Shown in pieces: positions 8,781 through 18,289 of a stretch of DNA of 64,000 bases. Both the position numbers and the translations under genes were made by a program. Source of the DNA: an uncultured Eubacterium sp. (lineage in GTDB: Bacteria; Bacillota; Clostridia; Oscillospirales; Acutalibacteraceae); the NCBI GenBank assembly GCA_944380635.1, contig CALWID010000003.1, forward strand, positions 33,921-97,920, in the 5' to 3' direction. Below the pieces are notes generated by a model. That model did not search any database. It saw only the letters and a list, made by a program, of their open reading frames with translations, and was not told where the DNA came from. Position 1 is the first letter of the stretch. Every line of letters begins with the position of its first letter.

Positions 8781-9659
8781 ATGTTAAAATCTATGACTGG
8801 CTTCGGCCGCGCTACTGCTGAAACAGATGGCTATTTTATTACAGTTGAGTTAAAATCAGTTAATCATCGCTATTTTGATTTCAACTGCCGTCTGCCAAGG
8901 CAATACGGTTTTGCAGAAGAAAAACTTAAATCATATATTAATTCGCGCGTTTCACGCGGGAAGATAGACTGTTTTTTAGGTGTTGAGGCGCTTAAAACAG
9001 ATGACGCGGAAGTTGTTGTTAACCATACTCTTGCGTCTGCTTATGTTAATGCTCTTAAAGAGTTGGCCGGCACATACTTTTTAAAAGAAGATTACGGCGC
9101 ATCAACTGTTGCGCGTTTTCCCGATGTTCTCGTATTAAAGAAAGCAGATGAGGACGAAGATAAATTATGGTCGCTCATTGAGCCTGTTGCGGATGAGGCT
9201 GTTACAAAATTTATTAAAATGCGAGAGATTGAGGGCGAAAAAATGCGCGCTGACATTGCGTCCCGTGCTGATTATATTCTTAACTGCGTATCTTATATAG
9301 AAAAGCGTTCGCCGGAAACAGTTAAGGAGTATAACGATAAACTTATCGCGCGCGTTCATGAACTCATTGGTGATGTTTCGCTTGATGAAGGCAGAATTAT
9401 CCAGGAAGTTGCTGTTTTTGCTGATAAAGTTGCCGTTGCAGAAGAAACGGTAAGGCTTCGCTCGCACATATCTCAACTCCAGTCATTTCTAAACAGCAAT
9501 GAGCCTATTGGCAGAAAAATGGATTTTCTTGTTCAGGAAATAAACAGAGAGGCTAACACGATTGGCTCCAAAGCAAGCGATGTAGAAATAGCCCGCAAGG
9601 TTGTAGATATAAAAGCGGAAGTTGAAAAAATTCGCGAGCAGATTCAGAATATTGAATAA
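8781..9659 (+). CDS. yicC: YicC/YloC family endoribonuclease
   Basis: The 292-aa protein begins with the family hallmark MLKSMTGFGRA and ends in the conserved EVEKIREQIQNIE helix. YicC/YloC proteins are conserved RNases implicated in RNA turnover. GTG (8772) and ATG (8775) lie just upstream in frame, but ATG 8781 gives the usual N-terminus and has GGTGAT in front of it. The usual family length is about 290 aa. It is the first gene of an operon with remA, gmk, rpoZ and priA, an order common in Firmicutes, which supports the assignment. Confidence 0.93.
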   Translation: MLKSMTGFGRATAETDGYFITVELKSVNHRYFDFNCRLPRQYGFAEEKLKSYINSRVSRGKIDCFLGVEALKTDDAEVVVNHTLASAYVNALKELAGTYFLKEDYGASTVARFPDVLVLKKADEDEDKLWSLIEPVADEAVTKFIKMREIEGEKMRADIASRADYILNCVSYIEKRSPETVKEYNDKLIARVHELIGDVSLDEGRIIQEVAVFADKVAVAEETVRLRSHISQLQSFLNSNEPIGRKMDFLVQEINREANTIGSKASDVEIARKVVDIKAEVEKIREQIQNIE

Positions 9660-9682
9660 CCTTTTTTGGCGGGTGTTTTACT

Positions 9683-9931
9683 ATGGAATTTGTAAATATT
9701 GGCTTTGGCAATCTTGTTAACGCCGGGCGGGTTGTTTCAATTGTAAGTCCTGAATCGGCGCCTGTTAAAAGGATGATACAGGAGGCTAAAGCAAACGGTT
9801 CGCTTATTGACGCTACTCACGGCAGAAAAACTTTAAGCGTTATTATTACTGATTCGGATAATATTGTGCTGTCTTATCTCGATTTAAAGCAGATTTCTCA
9901 GAGATTCGGCGCAGAGGGGGAGGATCAATGA
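9683..9931 (+). CDS. remA: RemA/DUF370 family regulatory DNA-binding protein
   Basis: The 82-aa protein has the DUF370 pattern: IGFGN near the start, IVSPESAPVKR, DATHGRKT and an IILTDS-like strand. In Bacillus, RemA is an oligomeric DNA-binding activator of biofilm-matrix and osmoprotection genes; the role in this organism is not known. It sits between yicC and gmk, the usual place for this family. Its TGA overlaps the gmk ATG (ATGA), suggesting translational coupling. The ribosome site is weak (GGCGGGTG). Confidence 0.9.
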   Translation: MEFVNIGFGNLVNAGRVVSIVSPESAPVKRMIQEAKANGSLIDATHGRKTLSVIITDSDNIVLSYLDLKQISQRFGAEGEDQ

Positions 9932-10506
9932 GAAAAAAAGGCATGATAGTTATATTGTCCGCTCCGAGCGGTTGCGGTAAAGATACAGTATTTAGGGAAA
10001 TATCAAAAATCAGAAGTGATGTTTGCGAATCTGTTTCGGCTACCACTCGTCAGCCGAGGGCAGGGGAGATAGACGGAGTTGATTATTTTTTCAAAACAGT
10101 TGATGAATTCGAGAAGATGATATCTGAGGATAGTTTCCTTGAGTACGCAAGTTATAATAATTGTTATTACGGCACTCCTGCCGCCCCGGCGCTTGCGGCT
10201 GTTAAAAAAGGAAAAATTTGTTTTCTTATAATTGAGCGCAAAGGCGCGCAGAAAGTTATGAAGAATTATCCGGACGCCGTTTCAATATTTTTAATGCCGC
10301 CCGATATGCAGACTCTTGAAAGCCGCTTAAAAAAGCGAAATACGGAAAGCGATGAAGTAATACAAAAGCGTCTTCAAATTGCAAAAGAAGAAATTGACGC
10401 GGCTTCAAAATTTAATTATGTTGTTGTAAACGATGAATTGCAAACGGCAGTTCATGAAATAAATGATATTCTTAACGCTGAACTTGAAAAGCGTAATTTA
10501 AAATAA
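9928..10506 (+). CDS. gmk: Guanylate kinase (divergent GMP-binding motif)
   Basis: This 192-aa enzyme phosphorylates GMP/dGMP to GDP/dGDP with ATP. The P-loop SAPSGCGKDT, the SATTRQPRAGE segment (GMP-binding arginines), DYFF, FLEYASY and the RLKKRNTES lid are in the right order. Position and neighbours (remA before, rpoZ after) mark it as the housekeeping gmk. Two oddities stand out: the usual GxGK-S/G-T P-loop reads GCGKDT, and the usual EIDVQGA segment reads IERKGAQ, so the conserved Asp that contacts GMP is a Glu or is shifted. The start overlaps remA by 4 bp and is preceded by AGGGGGAGG. Confidence 0.9.
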   Translation: MRKKGMIVILSAPSGCGKDTVFREISKIRSDVCESVSATTRQPRAGEIDGVDYFFKTVDEFEKMISEDSFLEYASYNNCYYGTPAAPALAAVKKGKICFLIIERKGAQKVMKNYPDAVSIFLMPPDMQTLESRLKKRNTESDEVIQKRLQIAKEEIDAASKFNYVVVNDELQTAVHEINDILNAELEKRNLK

Positions 10507-10533
10507 CTGATAATTATTGAAGGAGATTTTGTT

Positions 10534-10812
10534 ATGTTTAACCCTGATTTAAAGAAACTTCTTAAGGACTGCAACAGCAGATACAGCCTTGTTGTAGGCG
10601 TTGCCAAAAGAGCGCGTGAAATTAGAGACGAAGCAGTTAAAAATGAAGTTTTGCTTGATGAAAAATGTGTGTCAACTGCAATTAATGAAATTTATGACGG
10701 CAAATTTGTTGTAGAGGAACCTGAAGAGATTCATTCTCATTCACAAAAGAGTGAAAAAGCCTCAGCAGATGATAAATCCGAGCAAGGCGAAAGCAATACG
10801 GATAACGAATAG
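10534..10812 (+). CDS. rpoZ: RNA polymerase omega subunit
   Basis: The 92-aa small subunit assists RNA polymerase assembly. The N-terminal half has the omega core: NSRYSLVVGVAKRAREI, then the V-x-x-A-I-x-E-I helix. The C-terminal tail is acidic and Ser-rich. It sits 27 bp after gmk with the ribosome site GAAGGAGAT, and priA begins 2 bp after its stop. The gmk-rpoZ order is standard. Confidence 0.93.
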   Translation: MFNPDLKKLLKDCNSRYSLVVGVAKRAREIRDEAVKNEVLLDEKCVSTAINEIYDGKFVVEEPEEIHSHSQKSEKASADDKSEQGESNTDNE

Positions 10813-10814
10813 TA

Positions 10815-13040
10815 ATGAACAGGCTGATTGCCACCGTTGCGGTTGAAAATACTTTTTTCAGCGCCGGTGATGATTATGATTATTATGTTCCCGAAAGTCT
10901 TGAAAAAAAGATAAAATGCGGCAGCCGCGTAACAGTTCCGTTTGGCAGGGGCAATACAAAAAGGCACGGAATAGTTGTAAAACTTTATTACGCTATGAAT
11001 TCGCAACTAAAAGACATTCTTAATGTTGATGATAAAACAAATACCCTGTCTGATGAAATGGTGTCGCTTGCGCTTTGGCTTAAGGAACGGTGTTTTTGCA
11101 CAACTTATGACTGCTTACGGCAGATGCTGCCGCGCGGTACAGATAAAATTCGCGATAAAAGCAGCAAAATGATAAGACTTGCAGATAATTATACCGAGCC
11201 TTCTAAACTTACGCCTAAACAGCAGTCTGTTTATAATTTGCTATGCGATGTTGTTTGCGCAGGCGTTAATGAGGTATGCGAATTTTGCTCAGTAGGAAAA
11301 GGCGTTTTGGATAATCTTGTTAAATACGGAATATGCGAGTATTATCAAAAAGAAGTTTACAGAACTCCTTTTAAAAATATTTCAGAAAACGGCGAGTTGA
11401 AACCGATAAATTTATCTGAAAATCAGCAAAAGGCATATGACGCGTATCTTGAAATGCTTAAGGGCGACGGCGGAACGGGTCTTTTGTACGGAGTTACAGG
11501 TTCCGGAAAAACTCAGGTTTATCTTAAACTTATAGATAATGCCGTTGCTCTCGGAAAAGATGTTATTGTTCTTGTTCCTGAAATTTCGCTTACGCCGCAA
11601 ATGCTTGCTATTTTCCACGGAAGATACGGTAAAAAAGTTGCTGTTTTGCACAGCGGACTTTCAATAGGCGAGCGTACTGACGAATATAAGAGAGCGGACA
11701 GAGGCGAAGCAAAGATAGTTGTAGGCACAAGGAGCGCCGTTTTTGCTCCCGTTCATAATTTGGGATTAATTGTTATGGATGAGGAACAGGAGCATACTTA
11801 TAAAAGCGAGCGCACTCCCCGTTATCACGCGCGCGAAGTGGCTAATTTCAGATGCAGATATAATAAGGCGCTGTTTCTGATGACTTCCGCCACTCCGAGC
11901 GTTGAAAGTTATTCTGCCGCTTTGAGCGGAAAATACAAATTATGTGAAATTAATGAGAGATACGGCAATTCAAGGCTGCCTGAAGTAATAACGGTCGATA
12001 TGAAAAGCGAGATTGCGTCCGGCAATAAGTCGCCTATATCGGAAACTTTGCGTAAACTCATACAGGAAAATTTAGACAGAAAAAAGCAAACTATACTTCT
12101 AATTAACAGGCGCGGGTATAATACATTTATAGCCTGTAACAGCTGCGGTCATGTAATAATATGCCCGAATTGCAGTATCAGTCTTACTTATCATAGTTAT
12201 AACAACCGCCTTATGTGCCATTACTGCGGATATTCAAAACCGCTAGATAACATTTGTCCCGAGTGCGGTAAAAACAGCATTAGATACAGCGGCTACGGTA
12301 CTCAGCGCATTGAAGATGAACTTTCAAGGCTCTTCCCGAATGCTTCTGTTTTAAGGATGGACGCTGATACCACTACCGCAAAATTCAGCCACCAAAAATT
12401 ATTTGACGCTTTTTCAAGCGGCGAATATGATATTCTTATCGGCACTCAGATGGTTGCCAAAGGTCTTGATTTTCCGAATGTAACACTTGTCGGCGTAGTC
12501 AACGCGGATAATTCGCTTTATGATGAAAGTTATCTTGCAAATGAGCGTTCGTTTGATTTGATAACTCAGGTGGTAGGCAGGAGCGGCAGGCGTGATGAGC
12601 CTGGTAAAGCGGTTATTCAAACTATTAATCCTTATAATGAAATAATCGAATTTGCGTCCCGCCAGGATTATAAATCGTTTTATAACAGCGAGATTGCTTT
12701 AAGGCGGGTGCTTACATATCCGCCGTTTTGCGATATTTACTTTATTTCTTTTATTTGTGAAGATGAAAATAAGGCGGCTTTGTGCGCTAAAGCATTTTTT
12801 GAAATTCTTGTTGAACTCAATAAAAAAGAATTTTCTTCTGAAAAATTAATTGTTTTAGGGCCGAGTCCTTCAAAAATAAGTAAACTTAAAAATCATTACA
12901 GATACGGGCTGACTGTTAAATGCAGAAATTCAAAATCAGTTCGTAAAATGTTAAATGAAATATTAAAAAAAGTTGATAAAATTAAGGAGTATAAAGAAGT
13001 TTCCGTAACGATTGACCTCAATCCTTATGATCTCAACTGA
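10815..13040 (+). CDS. priA: Primosomal replication-restart helicase PriA
   Basis: The 741-aa DNA helicase reloads the replisome at stalled forks. It has an N-terminal DNA-binding domain, Walker A TGSGKTQ (around residue 227), the DEEQEH box in place of the more usual DEEH, and motif III TSATPS. Paired zinc sites CNSCG/CPNC and CHYC/CPEC lie at about 445-490. The C-terminal helicase lobe has [12 protein letters not shown] and QVVGRSGR. Its length is normal for the family. It starts right after rpoZ with a poor ribosome site, consistent with coupled translation. Confidence 0.95.
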   Translation: MNRLIATVAVENTFFSAGDDYDYYVPESLEKKIKCGSRVTVPFGRGNTKRHGIVVKLYYAMNSQLKDILNVDDKTNTLSDEMVSLALWLKERCFCTTYDCLRQMLPRGTDKIRDKSSKMIRLADNYTEPSKLTPKQQSVYNLLCDVVCAGVNEVCEFCSVGKGVLDNLVKYGICEYYQKEVYRTPFKNISENGELKPINLSENQQKAYDAYLEMLKGDGGTGLLYGVTGSGKTQVYLKLIDNAVALGKDVIVLVPEISLTPQMLAIFHGRYGKKVAVLHSGLSIGERTDEYKRADRGEAKIVVGTRSAVFAPVHNLGLIVMDEEQEHTYKSERTPRYHAREVANFRCRYNKALFLMTSATPSVESYSAALSGKYKLCEINERYGNSRLPEVITVDMKSEIASGNKSPISETLRKLIQENLDRKKQTILLINRRGYNTFIACNSCGHVIICPNCSISLTYHSYNNRLMCHYCGYSKPLDNICPECGKNSIRYSGYGTQRIEDELSRLFPNASVLRMDADTTTAKFSHQKLFDAFSSGEYDILIGTQMVAKGLDFPNVTLVGVVNADNSLYDESYLANERSFDLITQVVGRSGRRDEPGKAVIQTINPYNEIIEFASRQDYKSFYNSEIALRRVLTYPPFCDIYFISFICEDENKAALCAKAFFEILVELNKKEFSSEKLIVLGPSPSKISKLKNHYRYGLTVKCRNSKSVRKMLNEILKKVDKIKEYKEVSVTIDLNPYDLN

Positions 13041-13105
13041 GTATTCGCGGTAATTCGGCTGCCTGCCGCGTAATTAAAAAACGCAGCCGGAAAGGCAGTG
13101 AAAAT

Positions 13106-13564
13106 ATGGCGCTCAGAAATATTGTTAAATTAGGAGACCCGATTTTATATAAAAAAAGCAGAAAAGTAGAGAAGTTTGATTCAAAACTTGCAATGCTTAT
13201 TGATGATATGTTTGAAACTATGTATGACGCAAACGGAGTTGGTCTTGCCGCAGTTCAGGTGGGCATACTTAAAAGAGTGGTTGTTATTGATATAGGCGAA
13301 GGACCCATAGAACTTGTAAATCCCGAAATCACCCTTAAAGAGGGTGAGCAGAGGGAAAGCGAAGGCTGCCTTTCTCTGCCGGGTAAATACGGCGTAACAG
13401 TGCGCCCGAAAAAAGTGCAGGTAAAAGCGCAGGACAGAAACGGAAAATGGCAGGTGTTTACGGGCGAGGACCTTAAAGCACGCGCATTCTGCCACGAAAT
13501 TGACCATCTTGACGGAATTTTGTTTACTTCTCATCTTGCAGACGGAAAATTGGAGGAACTATGA
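13106..13564 (+). CDS. def: Peptide deformylase
   Basis: This 152-aa iron/zinc hydrolase removes the formyl group from nascent proteins. All three motifs are present: [18 protein letters not shown] (metal Cys) and HEIDHLDG (two His ligands and the catalytic Glu). Its stop overlaps the fmt ATG by 4 bp, pairing formyl removal with formyl addition as in many bacteria. A weak hairpin (CGGCTGC/GCAGCCG, about 13055-13089) lies in the gap after priA. Confidence 0.96.
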   Translation: MALRNIVKLGDPILYKKSRKVEKFDSKLAMLIDDMFETMYDANGVGLAAVQVGILKRVVVIDIGEGPIELVNPEITLKEGEQRESEGCLSLPGKYGVTVRPKKVQVKAQDRNGKWQVFTGEDLKARAFCHEIDHLDGILFTSHLADGKLEEL

Positions 13565-14487
13565 GAATAGTTTTTATGGGCACGCCGGATTTTGCCGTGC
13601 CGTCTTTGCAAAAACTGATTGAAGAAAACTATGAAGTTGCCGCTGTTTTTACTCAGCCGGATAAAAAAACAGGCAGAAAGCAGTTAATAACGCCGTCTGC
13701 CGTTAAATCGGAAGCGCTTAAGTATTCCTTGCCGGTGTATCAGCCGCAGACTTTTAAGGACGGCGCTGCATTTGATATTATTAAAAATATCAATCCTGAT
13801 TTAATTGTTGTTGCCGCTTACGGGAAAATTTTGCCGAAATCGGTGCTGAATATTCCCAAATACGGCTGTATTTGCGTGCATGCGTCTTTGCTCCCTAAAT
13901 ACAGAGGCGCGGCGCCGATTCAGCGCGCTGTTTTAAACGGTGATAAGGAAACTGGTATATCTATTATGCAAATGGATAAGGGCATTGATACCGGCGACAT
14001 TTTATATACAGTAAAAACAAAAATAGGCATTAATGAAACTTCTGCCGAAGTTTTTGAAAGATTATCCGTTTTGGGCGCTGACGCTCTTATTCATACCGTT
14101 AATCTTATTGAAAACGGAAAAGCCGACCCCAAAAAGCAGGTTGGCGAATCTTCCTATGCCTCTATGATTGATAAATCGTTAAGCCCAATAGATTGGAACA
14201 AATCCGCATTTGAAATTCATAATCAGATTCGCGGCCTTCAAACATGGCCATGCGCTGAAACCGTTATCTGCTCAAAAGCAGTAAAGATTCATTCTTCGGT
14301 TTTAACTGATACGCAAGGCGCTAAACCGGGTGAAGTTATCAGGGCTGACAAAGAACTTATTGTTTCCTGTGGGGACGGCAAATGTATTTCCGTTACAGAG
14401 GTTCAGCCTGCCGGAAAAAAGAAAATGGATATACGCTCTTTTCTTGCCGGAAACAAAATTGCTCCGGGTACTATTTTAGGCAATTAA
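13561..14487 (+). CDS. fmt: Methionyl-tRNA formyltransferase
   Basis: The 308-aa enzyme transfers a formyl group from 10-formyl-tetrahydrofolate to Met-tRNAi. It has the N-terminal Rossmann strand [14 protein letters not shown], the active-site segment [15 protein letters not shown] (catalytic Asn/His/Asp region) and GDTGI-like IDTGDIL. The C-terminal OB-type domain includes [15 protein letters not shown]. It overlaps def by 4 bp (ATGA) with the ribosome site GGAGGAAC inside def. Confidence 0.96.
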   Translation: MRIVFMGTPDFAVPSLQKLIEENYEVAAVFTQPDKKTGRKQLITPSAVKSEALKYSLPVYQPQTFKDGAAFDIIKNINPDLIVVAAYGKILPKSVLNIPKYGCICVHASLLPKYRGAAPIQRAVLNGDKETGISIMQMDKGIDTGDILYTVKTKIGINETSAEVFERLSVLGADALIHTVNLIENGKADPKKQVGESSYASMIDKSLSPIDWNKSAFEIHNQIRGLQTWPCAETVICSKAVKIHSSVLTDTQGAKPGEVIRADKELIVSCGDGKCISVTEVQPAGKKKMDIRSFLAGNKIAPGTILGN

Positions 14488-14568
14488 ACTGCGCTAAATA
14501 TTTAAATTTAGCAAACATCATTAATATTAAAGTTCATACTGCAAACAATGCAGATGAAAGGTGATTTT

Positions 14569-15255
14569 ATGGATATTTATATTTATTATTTAACAGGATT
14601 TTTAATGATTCCCGTTATAATTTTCGCTTTTATCTGCCAGATAAAAGTACAGTCTAATTATAAAAAATACGGCAAAATCAGAAATATGCGTAATCTTACA
14701 GGCGCTGATGCGGCATATCAACTTCTGCTTATGAACGGTATTACCGATGTAAGAATAAAGCGCATTTCAGGTAATCTTACAGACCATTATAACCCTAAAA
14801 CAAAAGAGATATGCCTTTCCGAGGGCGTTTTTAATTCTAACAGTATTGCGGCAGTGGGCATTGCGTGCCACGAGGCGGGTCATGCCTGCCAGCATGCTCA
14901 GGGATATTTTCCTCTTAAAATAAGGAATTTTATTATTCCGGTTACCCGTTTCGGTTCAAATCTGGGCATACCGCTTGCACTTATAGGAATTATTTTTAAC
15001 TGGCAGCCTTTGCTTTATATAGGCATTATACTTTATGCGGCTGTTGCTGTATTTCAACTTATTACTCTTCCCGTTGAATTTAACGCTTCAAAAAGAGCGC
15101 TTCAAACTATAAGAACAAACGGATTTCTTGTTGGCGCCGAGTATTCGGGAGCAAAAAAAGTGCTTACTTCCGCGGCTCTCACTTATGTGGCGGCTCTTGC
15201 GTCTTCTCTTGCAACACTGTTGAGACTTCTGCTTGTTGCGGGTAAGAGAAAATGA
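14569..15255 (+). CDS. Membrane zinc metallopeptidase, YugP family
   Basis: The 228-aa integral membrane protein has HEAGHACQHAQG, a gluzincin-type zinc site, after an N-terminal membrane helix, and three further hydrophobic segments. This is the YugP-type neutral zinc metallopeptidase family, whose substrates are not established. ATG 14569 is preferred over the in-frame ATG at 14548 because AAAGGTGA lies just before it and it gives the usual MDxYYL-type N-terminus. Its TGA overlaps the rsmB ATG. Confidence 0.88.
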   Translation: MDIYIYYLTGFLMIPVIIFAFICQIKVQSNYKKYGKIRNMRNLTGADAAYQLLLMNGITDVRIKRISGNLTDHYNPKTKEICLSEGVFNSNSIAAVGIACHEAGHACQHAQGYFPLKIRNFIIPVTRFGSNLGIPLALIGIIFNWQPLLYIGIILYAAVAVFQLITLPVEFNASKRALQTIRTNGFLVGAEYSGAKKVLTSAALTYVAALASSLATLLRLLLVAGKRK

Positions 15256-16487
15256 TAAATTCAAGGCAGGCGGCTTTTGAAGCGCTCTATAAAGTTTGCT
15301 TTGACAGCGCTTATTCAAATATTGCGGTAGATAATGTTCTTTCTGATTTAAAAGAGGGCAGGGCGTTTGCCGCAAGGCTTGTTTACGGCGTTCTTGAAAG
15401 GCTTATTACGCTTGATTATATAATTGAAAAGCATTGTGAAAAGCCGAAACCCAAACTCAGAATAATTTTGAGAATGGGTACATATCAGTTGTACTATATG
15501 GATAAAGTTACTTCAGCCGCTGCAATTGACGAAAGCGTAAAACTTGCAAAAGCAAACGGGCTAAAGTATTATTCTTCCTTTGTTAACGCTGTACTTCATA
15601 AAATTGACAATAACAGGATTGATATTGACGCATTAAGTGATTTAAGCGTTAAATATTCCGTCCCTCAAAATCTTATAAATATGTGGAATAAAGCGTACTC
15701 AAGTGAAACGGTTTTAAAATTTCTGCCGTTTTTAAACGGCCGCCCGCCGTTGTTTGCAGTTCCTAATCCAAATAAAACAGACGCCCGCGACCTTTGCAGC
15801 CTTCTTACTGATGAAGGCGTTAAGTGCAGCGTTTATGAAGATGTTGTCAGGATAGATTTTACTGCCGATATAACAACTTTGCATTCGTTTAAGGCAGGGC
15901 TTTTCCACATTCAGGATATTTCCTGCGTAAAGGCAGTTTCTGCATTGAAAATTGTGAAAGGTGATACTGTTTATGATTTTTGCGCCGCTCCGGGCGGAAA
16001 ATCATTTATTGCCTCTTATTTTGCAGGAAACAGCGGGCAGGTATATTCTTTTGACCTTCACAAAAACAGAGTTGCCCTGATGGAATTATCAGCCGAAAGG
16101 CTTGGCTTAAGAAATATTTCAGCCCGGGTAAATGACGCAAGCGTATATAATAGTAATCTTGCATCTGCTGATAAGATTATATGTGATGTTCCGTGCAGCG
16201 GATACGGAATTGTTAGAAGAAAGCCGGAAATAAGATATAAAGAACTTGATTCGGTTAAGGCGCTTCCTGAGATTCAGTATCAAATACTGAGCACATCATC
16301 TAAATATCTGAAATCCGGCGGCAGGCTATTGTATTCAACCTGTACTCTTAATAAAAAAGAAAATGAAAAAGTAGTTTATGAGTTTTTGAAAAACAATAAT
16401 GATTTTTCTCTTTGCGAGATAAAAACTTTCTTTCCCGGGGAAGACGGCGGAGACGGATTTTTTTACAGCGTTATTGAAAGGAAATAA
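15252..16487 (+). CDS. rsmB: 16S rRNA (cytosine-967-C5)-methyltransferase
   Basis: In this 411-aa protein an N-terminal NusB-like RNA-binding domain (about 1-130) is joined to an AdoMet-dependent RNA m5C methyltransferase domain. Motifs seen are DFCAAPGGKS (AdoMet loop), CDVPCSGYGIVRRKPE (motif IV with the Pro-Cys catalytic pair) and LLYSTCTL (the second, nucleophilic Cys). It overlaps the metallopeptidase gene by 4 bp and runs directly into rlmN, forming an rRNA methylation pair. Confidence 0.94.
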   Translation: MINSRQAAFEALYKVCFDSAYSNIAVDNVLSDLKEGRAFAARLVYGVLERLITLDYIIEKHCEKPKPKLRIILRMGTYQLYYMDKVTSAAAIDESVKLAKANGLKYYSSFVNAVLHKIDNNRIDIDALSDLSVKYSVPQNLINMWNKAYSSETVLKFLPFLNGRPPLFAVPNPNKTDARDLCSLLTDEGVKCSVYEDVVRIDFTADITTLHSFKAGLFHIQDISCVKAVSALKIVKGDTVYDFCAAPGGKSFIASYFAGNSGQVYSFDLHKNRVALMELSAERLGLRNISARVNDASVYNSNLASADKIICDVPCSGYGIVRRKPEIRYKELDSVKALPEIQYQILSTSSKYLKSGGRLLYSTCTLNKKENEKVVYEFLKNNNDFSLCEIKTFFPGEDGGDGFFYSVIERK

Positions 16488-17525
16488 ATGAAAAAAGATA
16501 TTAGGTCTTTAAATTTTGATGAATTGCGCAAATGGGTAAGCGTTCATAATCTGCCCGCTTTTCGCGCGGATCAGATATTCACATGGCTTCATAAATACGG
16601 CGTTTGTGATTTTGACGAAATGAGCAATGTTTCTAAAGAACTCAGAAAAACTCTTTCTGAAGAATTTTACATATCTGACTGTAAAATTGAAAATAAATTT
16701 GTTTCGGCAATAGACGGCACCGTTAAATACCTTTTTAAACTTACCGACGGCGAATATGTTGAATCCGTTATTATGAAATATAAGTACGGATATACTATCT
16801 GCGTATCAAGCCAGGTAGGCTGTAAAATGGGATGCAGATTTTGCGCGTCAACCCTTGCGGGATATAAAAGAAATTTAACCGCAGGCGAAATAGAAAGCCA
16901 ACTTCATACAGCGCAAAAAGACCTTAATATAAGGATTTCCCACATAGTTCTTATGGGAATAGGCGAACCGCTTGATAATTTTGATAATGTTATAAGATTT
17001 ATTGAAAATGTAAACAGTGAAAACGGTCTTAATATATCCGCAAGGAATATAACGCTTTCAACATGCGGCGTTGTGCCTGAAATCAGGCGGCTTATGGATT
17101 TTAATTTGCAGATAACTCTAACTATTTCTCTTCACGCGCCTAACGATAAAATCAGAAGCGGTATTATGCCCGTTAATAATAAATGGTGCGTTAAAGATAT
17201 AATTGATGTTTGCAAAGAATATATTAGCAGAACCTCAAGGCGCATTTCTTTTGAATATACTTTGATTAAAGGCGTTAATGACAGTGATGAATGTGCTTTG
17301 GAACTTGCTCAGTTGTTAAAAGGAATGCTGTGCCATGTAAATCTTATTCCCGTAAACAATGTTGAAGAGCGCGGAAATATCCGCGGCAGCGACAGGTCTA
17401 TTAATAATTTTTTGCATATATTGCAAAAAAACGGCATTAATGCTACAATAAGAAGGACTCTCGGCAGTGATATAAACGCTTCATGCGGTCAGTTGAGAAG
17501 AAAGAAAACAGAGGTGGCTCAATGA
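16488..17525 (+). CDS. rlmN: 23S rRNA (adenine-2503-C2)-methyltransferase, radical SAM
   Basis: The 345-aa enzyme methylates A2503 in the peptidyl-transferase centre and also A37 of some tRNAs. The radical-SAM iron-sulfur motif is CKMGCRFC (C-x3-C-x2-C). MGIGEP, the late ARNITLSTCG segment and a C-terminal Cys in INASCGQL complete the RlmN pattern of two methyl-carrying cysteines. Its ATG is the codon next to the rsmB stop. Its TGA overlaps the phosphatase ATG. Confidence 0.95.
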   Translation: MKKDIRSLNFDELRKWVSVHNLPAFRADQIFTWLHKYGVCDFDEMSNVSKELRKTLSEEFYISDCKIENKFVSAIDGTVKYLFKLTDGEYVESVIMKYKYGYTICVSSQVGCKMGCRFCASTLAGYKRNLTAGEIESQLHTAQKDLNIRISHIVLMGIGEPLDNFDNVIRFIENVNSENGLNISARNITLSTCGVVPEIRRLMDFNLQITLTISLHAPNDKIRSGIMPVNNKWCVKDIIDVCKEYISRTSRRISFEYTLIKGVNDSDECALELAQLLKGMLCHVNLIPVNNVEERGNIRGSDRSINNFLHILQKNGINATIRRTLGSDINASCGQLRRKKTEVAQ

Positions 17526-18253
17526 AAATAGTCGCTAAAACGGATAAGGGTAAGGTGCGCTCGTCTAATCAGGACGCTTACGCAGTCGGTGAATTTCCCG
17601 ATGAGGTTGCATGGGCAGTTGTGTGCGACGGTATGGGCGGCGCCGCAGGCGGTAATATTGCGTCTGCTTTGGCGGTAAAGGTAATTAGTGATAAGATTAA
17701 CGCCGCTTACCGTGCGAATATGAAACCTTCTTCAATTCATAATATGCTTGATTCTGCGCTTGTCGCCGCAAATATTGAGGTTTATGACTTGGCGGATGCT
17801 AAACCTGAGTTAAAAGGCATGGGAACTACTGTTGTGTGCGCAATAGTAAAGGATTCCTGCGCTTATATAGCCCATGCAGGAGACAGCCGCGCCTATGTTT
17901 TTAAGAGTGATGACAGAATTGAGCAGGTAACTACTGACCACAGTCTTGTTCAGGACCTGGTTGACCGAGGAAAGATAACAAGGGAAGAGGCTGAACATCA
18001 TCCAAATAAAAATATTATCACCAGGGCAATCGGTGTTGATAAAAACATTAAAATTGATTTTGATGAGATTGACCTTGACGATGATGAAGTCCTGATTTTG
18101 TGTACGGACGGATTATCAAACTATGTAACGAATGACGAAATGATAAGCGAGGTCAAAGACGGCCGTTATTACGCTTTTGCGGACAGACTTGTTAAAAAGG
18201 CTAATAATAACGGCGGAGGAGATAATATTACGGTTGTTGCCATCGCAAAATAA
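17522..18253 (+). CDS. stp: PP2C-type Ser/Thr protein phosphatase
   Basis: This 243-aa metal-dependent phosphatase opposes the PASTA kinase encoded next. Motifs in order: RSSNQDAY, CDGMGGAAGG (metal Asp), HAGDSRAY, LCTDGLSNYV and GGGDNITVV. ATG 17522 follows GAGGTGG and gives the usual MKIVAKTDKG start; the longer in-frame ATG at 17483 lies inside rlmN. Phosphatase followed by kinase (prpC-prkC in Bacillus) is a conserved Firmicute arrangement controlling cell wall, growth and germination signalling. Confidence 0.95.
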   Translation: MKIVAKTDKGKVRSSNQDAYAVGEFPDEVAWAVVCDGMGGAAGGNIASALAVKVISDKINAAYRANMKPSSIHNMLDSALVAANIEVYDLADAKPELKGMGTTVVCAIVKDSCAYIAHAGDSRAYVFKSDDRIEQVTTDHSLVQDLVDRGKITREEAEHHPNKNIITRAIGVDKNIKIDFDEIDLDDDEVLILCTDGLSNYVTNDEMISEVKDGRYYAFADRLVKKANNNGGGDNITVVAIAK

Positions 18254-18289
18254 CTAATTTAATTTGCCCGAAAGGCTGTGTTTTGTTTA

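Noticed and set aside
14382-14564. 60-codon frame bridging fmt and the metallopeptidase gene
   Set aside because: It overlaps fmt out of frame and has no recognisable start context.
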